A stretch of 64,000 bases of DNA from positions 1 through 64,000 of the forward strand of contig NZ_QGDU01000012.1 of NCBI RefSeq assembly GCF_003149045.1, written 5' to 3'. The notes under the pieces were generated by a model, which made no database searches, had not been told where the DNA came from, and was given only the letters and a program-made list of their open reading frames with translations. This DNA is from Fibrobacter sp. UWR4. GTDB lineage: Bacteria > Fibrobacterota > Fibrobacteria > Fibrobacterales > Fibrobacteraceae. Position 1 is the stretch's first letter; every line of letters starts with the position of its first letter. Both the position numbers and the translations under genes were made by a program. Shown here in pieces: positions 61,204 to 64,000 of this stretch.

Positions 61204-61917
61204 CTAATCTCGTCTTCCGCCAAACAGGCCTGCTCTATAAGCCCAGTACAGCAACTGAAGAATGGAACCTACCGCTGCAGCCACATAGGTTAGACCGGCA
61301 GCAAACAGGACGCCACTCACCGTATTGTATTCACGACCCTGGGACACAATATCCAGGCGGGCAAGAATTTTCTTGGCGCGGCTGGAAGCATCAAATTCCA
61401 CAGGCACAGTCACCAAAGTGAACAAGGTGGTAGCCGCAAACAACAGGACGCCGACAATGGCAACATCCTGACCGAAGGCCTTTCCCATGCCCATAAGCAT
61501 GATACCGATGATCACAATCAGCGGTCCAAAGTTAGAACCGATGTTTGCCACAGGAACAATGGCAGAACGAAGCCACATGGGGAAATAGCCTTGAGCATGC
61601 TGGATAGCGTGTCCTACTTCGTGAGCAGCAACACCTGCAGCACTTGCACTACGGCCATAGTAAACTTCGCGGGACAAGTTCAGAGTCTTGTTCATGGGAT
61701 TATAATGGTCCGACAGGAAACCATGGTGTTCCAGCACCTGGACATCCGTAATACCAGCGTCCATAAGGATAGCCTTTGCAATATCGGCCCCAGTAAGACC
61801 GCTGGAGATACCAACCTTCTGACCTGCAGCAAAGCGGGTCTTTACCATCCAGGACACACCGCCAGAAAGGACCAGGGTGACCAACAGGATTCCCATATAG
61901 AGGGGATCAAACATCAT
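61204..61917 (-). CDS. Neutral zinc metallopeptidase, YugP family
   Basis: The 237-residue membrane protein has the HExxH motif in AAHEVGHAIQHAQGY after SASAAGVAAHE, characteristic of the YugP (Zn-dependent protease, DUF zinc) family, with hydrophobic segments at about 5-25, 125-150, 155-175 and 205-225. Upstream is TGADIAKAILMDAG, another family mark. Substrate and role are unknown in bacteria. It lies convergent to scpA. Confidence 0.92.
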   Translation of the reverse strand: MMFDPLYMGILLVTLVLSGGVSWMVKTRFAAGQKVGISSGLTGADIAKAILMDAGITDVQVLEHHGFLSDHYNPMNKTLNLSREVYYGRSASAAGVAAHEVGHAIQHAQGYFPMWLRSAIVPVANIGSNFGPLIVIIGIMLMGMGKAFGQDVAIVGVLLFAATTLFTLVTVPVEFDASSRAKKILARLDIVSQGREYNTVSGVLFAAGLTYVAAAVGSILQLLYWAYRAGLFGGRRD

Positions 61918-61983
61918 AACAAAACCTCTTTGTCGTTATCAACAGAACCACATGCCCTGTCAATTTTTTCCTCCATAAATGTA

Positions 61984-62020
61984 CAAAAAAAGCCCACAGG
62001 TTGACCTGCAGGCACTTTTT
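61984..62020 (-). terminator. Terminator downstream of the ABC-2 permease pair
   Basis: GTGCCTGCAGGT-CA-ACCTGTGGGC imperfect stem followed by TTTTTTT on the minus strand, just after the 62024 stop. Confidence 0.75.
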
Positions 62021-62023
62021 CTA

Positions 62024-63214
62024 TTACATATCCCCAGTTTTTAATGGCATTTTGTCGCGGATTCTTGTAAGTACAAGACCTAACAGCATATAGAACACCG
62101 CCTGTAGGGCCAAAGGATATAGCAGGGACGAAGCTTCATAAATATCAGCACCGCGTTGTTCGATACTCAACCAGGCAGGTACTGCAAACGTTGAAGGCAA
62201 CAATGCAGATAAGCCATACATCCAGGTGGGCACAAGATTCGTGGGCCAGCTGAAATTGGCAAGGAACAGAATCGGGATGCTCATGTACAGGAATATCTGC
62301 ATGCTTGTCTCGCGACGGAGGAAAACCTGAGACAGCACCATTCCAAAATTGATGGTACTGAAAAGGAAAACCACCGCAAAGGCAATCATAGGCAGGACCT
62401 GTCCACGACGGGGAAATTCAAAAACGTTGTACACCACAAAATGGTACAACAGAATGAAGCTGCAATAATGGAGGAAGTATGCCAGGGATCGTCCGAAATA
62501 ACGATACGGCATCTTTTCGTTTTCCACTTCACTGTCGCGGTACTTTTTACGGAACTTGCGATGGGCACGAGCACCACCAAGTACGCAGATGCCAATGACA
62601 AGCGTTTGCTGAAGAATCAGCACTAACACACTAGGCACCACGTAATTGGAATAACTGCCTGTATTATTGTACAAGGTCTGGATACTAATCGGGGCGGGAT
62701 CGCGCATGGCAATAGCCTTGGCGGCGGGGACTTTCTTTCCGAGGGCAATCCGCTTGACCTTCGTCGTCGCCCCAAGAGTCAAAGCACAAGTGGTAAAAGC
62801 CGTTCCAATATTTCCGTGGAGCATCACGTAGGCGCCATGCGTAAATACATTAACCATAGCGGTCCCTCCGTTACGCAAGGTCTTCTCCATGTCCTGAGGG
62901 ATCACCATGAAACCATAGATTTTCTCATTGGCCAAGGCGTCTTCCGCATCACGCAAATCGGAGAACACGTAACGTACATCAATTTGCTGAGCAGCCTCAG
63001 ACATCTGAGTCAACTGTCGAGACATGACCGTATGATCCAAATCCACTACAGCAACAGGAACTTCAGACACAGTCTGATTCATGTAAGGTGTAGGATAGTA
63101 GAAGGCGTAAAGAACGCCTGCAACCACCAGAAGCAACACCGCAGCAGCATCTGTATAGAACAGCTTCCATTCGGCAAAAGCAACCTTCATGAGGCGTCTA
63201 AAAAGATCTATCAT
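62024..63214 (-). CDS. ABC-2 type permease
   Basis: The 396-residue protein matches the ABC-2 family with the large periplasmic domain (YhhJ/YbhR type): one N-terminal TM (about 22-42), an extracytoplasmic domain (about 45-180, VPVAVVDLDHTVMSRQLTQM), and five C-terminal TM helices. These proteins export drugs or surface material with a separate ATPase, which would be outside the window. The gene overlaps the upstream permease gene by 4 bp (ATGA), so they form a pair. Substrate unknown. Confidence 0.88.
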   Translation of the reverse strand: MIDLFRRLMKVAFAEWKLFYTDAAAVLLLVVAGVLYAFYYPTPYMNQTVSEVPVAVVDLDHTVMSRQLTQMSEAAQQIDVRYVFSDLRDAEDALANEKIYGFMVIPQDMEKTLRNGGTAMVNVFTHGAYVMLHGNIGTAFTTCALTLGATTKVKRIALGKKVPAAKAIAMRDPAPISIQTLYNNTGSYSNYVVPSVLVLILQQTLVIGICVLGGARAHRKFRKKYRDSEVENEKMPYRYFGRSLAYFLHYCSFILLYHFVVYNVFEFPRRGQVLPMIAFAVVFLFSTINFGMVLSQVFLRRETSMQIFLYMSIPILFLANFSWPTNLVPTWMYGLSALLPSTFAVPAWLSIEQRGADIYEASSLLYPLALQAVFYMLLGLVLTRIRDKMPLKTGDM

Positions 63215-64000
63215 TTCTTAATAGCCTCCCCCATCAAATTTACAGAAACAAGGTTCCGTTCTTCTTCACGTTTTGCCGCCTTTTTCCAGCGAACAAATAA
63301 CAAGCGGGAAGCAAGTAAATGCCAGAACAGGGCCATCACCAACAGCACAACAATAGATTCCCATGCGTGAGCCTTACCTGCACTTCCCAGGAGCATACAG
63401 GACTGCACTTTTAGAACATGGGTCAAAGGCAGGCAGAAGGCAAAACAACGGACAGCCAAAGGCATTGCCATGATCGGGAAAGTCTGTCCCGCAAAAGCAA
63501 AGGCAGGCCCTGCAATAACACCCGCCACGCTGGTAGACATGCGCATGTTCCCCGTAATGGCAACAAAGGCAGCCCCCGCACCATTACAGGCAAACACCAT
63601 GGCCATCTGCCCAGAAGCGGTAATAATGAACTCATCCAAAGTCATAGGCGCCATAAAACGATGAGTGTAAGCATACACCCCAATCATCGCCATGGACTGA
63701 ATTAGCCCTAAAGGGAGAATGGTTGCCAGCCCCAGGATTACACGGGACCCACCAGCAGCAGCCAGATATTCACGAACGCGATGATCGCGGAACGGCAAGC
63801 TGAATATATACACAGCGGCAAGAATACAGGCCAAATGGAAAATGGCGGTAACAAGTCCCATTCCAAGAAATCCTTGGTAATTTCCTGTAGAGTTTCCCAC
63901 TGACTGAAGAGAAACCTTTACCGGCTCATCCATACCTTTAGTAAACAAGTTTGATCCGATGGAGGAAATAACTGTACGGATTTCCTTTGTAGCGAAGGAA
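63211..64000 (-). CDS. ABC-2 type permease, partial (cut by window edge)
   Basis: The frame stays open from the stop at 63211 to the window end, so the N-terminus is missing. The visible 262 residues comprise part of the periplasmic domain (FATKEIRTVISSIGSNL) and the C-terminal TM bundle, including VAITGNMRMSTSVAGVIAGP and LAVRCFAFCLPLTHVLKVQS, typical of ABC-2 permeases. A TTG at 63948 could be mistaken for the start, but the upstream codons continue the same domain. Partner of 62024-63214. Confidence 0.85.
   Translation of the reverse strand, partial: SFATKEIRTVISSIGSNLFTKGMDEPVKVSLQSVGNSTGNYQGFLGMGLVTAIFHLACILAAVYIFSLPFRDHRVREYLAAAGGSRVILGLATILPLGLIQSMAMIGVYAYTHRFMAPMTLDEFIITASGQMAMVFACNGAGAAFVAITGNMRMSTSVAGVIAGPAFAFAGQTFPIMAMPLAVRCFAFCLPLTHVLKVQSCMLLGSAGKAHAWESIVVLLVMALFWHLLASRLLFVRWKKAAKREEERNLVSVNLMGEAIKK

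Overview
The window looks like chromosomal DNA from a Fibrobacter or close relative (phylum Fibrobacterota, FCB group). This rests on protein families read from the sequence. There is a FISUMP-domain lipoprotein (33439-34383), the 2.3-kilo-residue SprA translocon of the type IX secretion system (39980-46843), a secreted carbohydrate esterase of CE1 type, an anaerobic class III ribonucleotide reductase, many lipoproteins with TPR repeats, and LPS/outer-membrane assembly genes (lptF, lptG, bamD). No phage, insertion sequence, integrase or CRISPR array was seen.

Layout. 1-5.5 kb: trmO, a TAXI-type glutamate-binding-like lipoprotein next to a GltS symporter, then prfA-prmC. 5.7-9.0 kb: three envelope proteins of poorly known function. 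9.0-12.3 kb: an anaerobic ribonucleotide reductase operon in which the glycyl-radical segment of NrdD is encoded by a separate 53-codon gene, preceded by two NrdR-like boxes. 12.3-13.1 kb: a gene-free, hairpin-rich stretch and tRNA-Gly(GCC). 13.1-24 kb: SIMPL protein, sodium/solute symporter, diguanylate cyclase and lptG-lptF on the minus strand, divergent from bamD, an outer-membrane protein and a PHP-type hydrolase. 24-26 kb: YfgM-like protein, tRNA-Thr(CGT), a 170-bp tandem repeat and a 74-residue orphan. 26-34.4 kb: two TPR proteins, a sigma-70 factor, DUF971 and Mrp/ApbC Fe-S genes, a ModF-like ATPase and the FISUMP lipoprotein. 34.5-47 kb: CE1 esterase, an MqnC-like radical SAM enzyme, batD-batE and sprA. 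47-51 kb: a duplicated 105-bp hairpin element, an acyl-CoA carboxyltransferase and a solitary AIPR (abortive infection) protein. 51-64 kb: an LRR protein, two S41 proteases, an M23 peptidase, an FKBP isomerase, glmS, scpA with a long acidic tail, a neutral zinc peptidase and a pair of ABC-2 permeases, the second cut by the window edge.

The strongest unusual signals are the split NrdD, the TAXI/GltS pairing, a recurrent TAnnTTT(G/A) element 5-6 nt upstream of start codons that lack a Shine-Dalgarno (possible leaderless transcripts), and several structured intergenic repeat families rich in GC-GAA-GC mini-hairpins. One of these forms a 57-bp inverted pair 56 kb apart.
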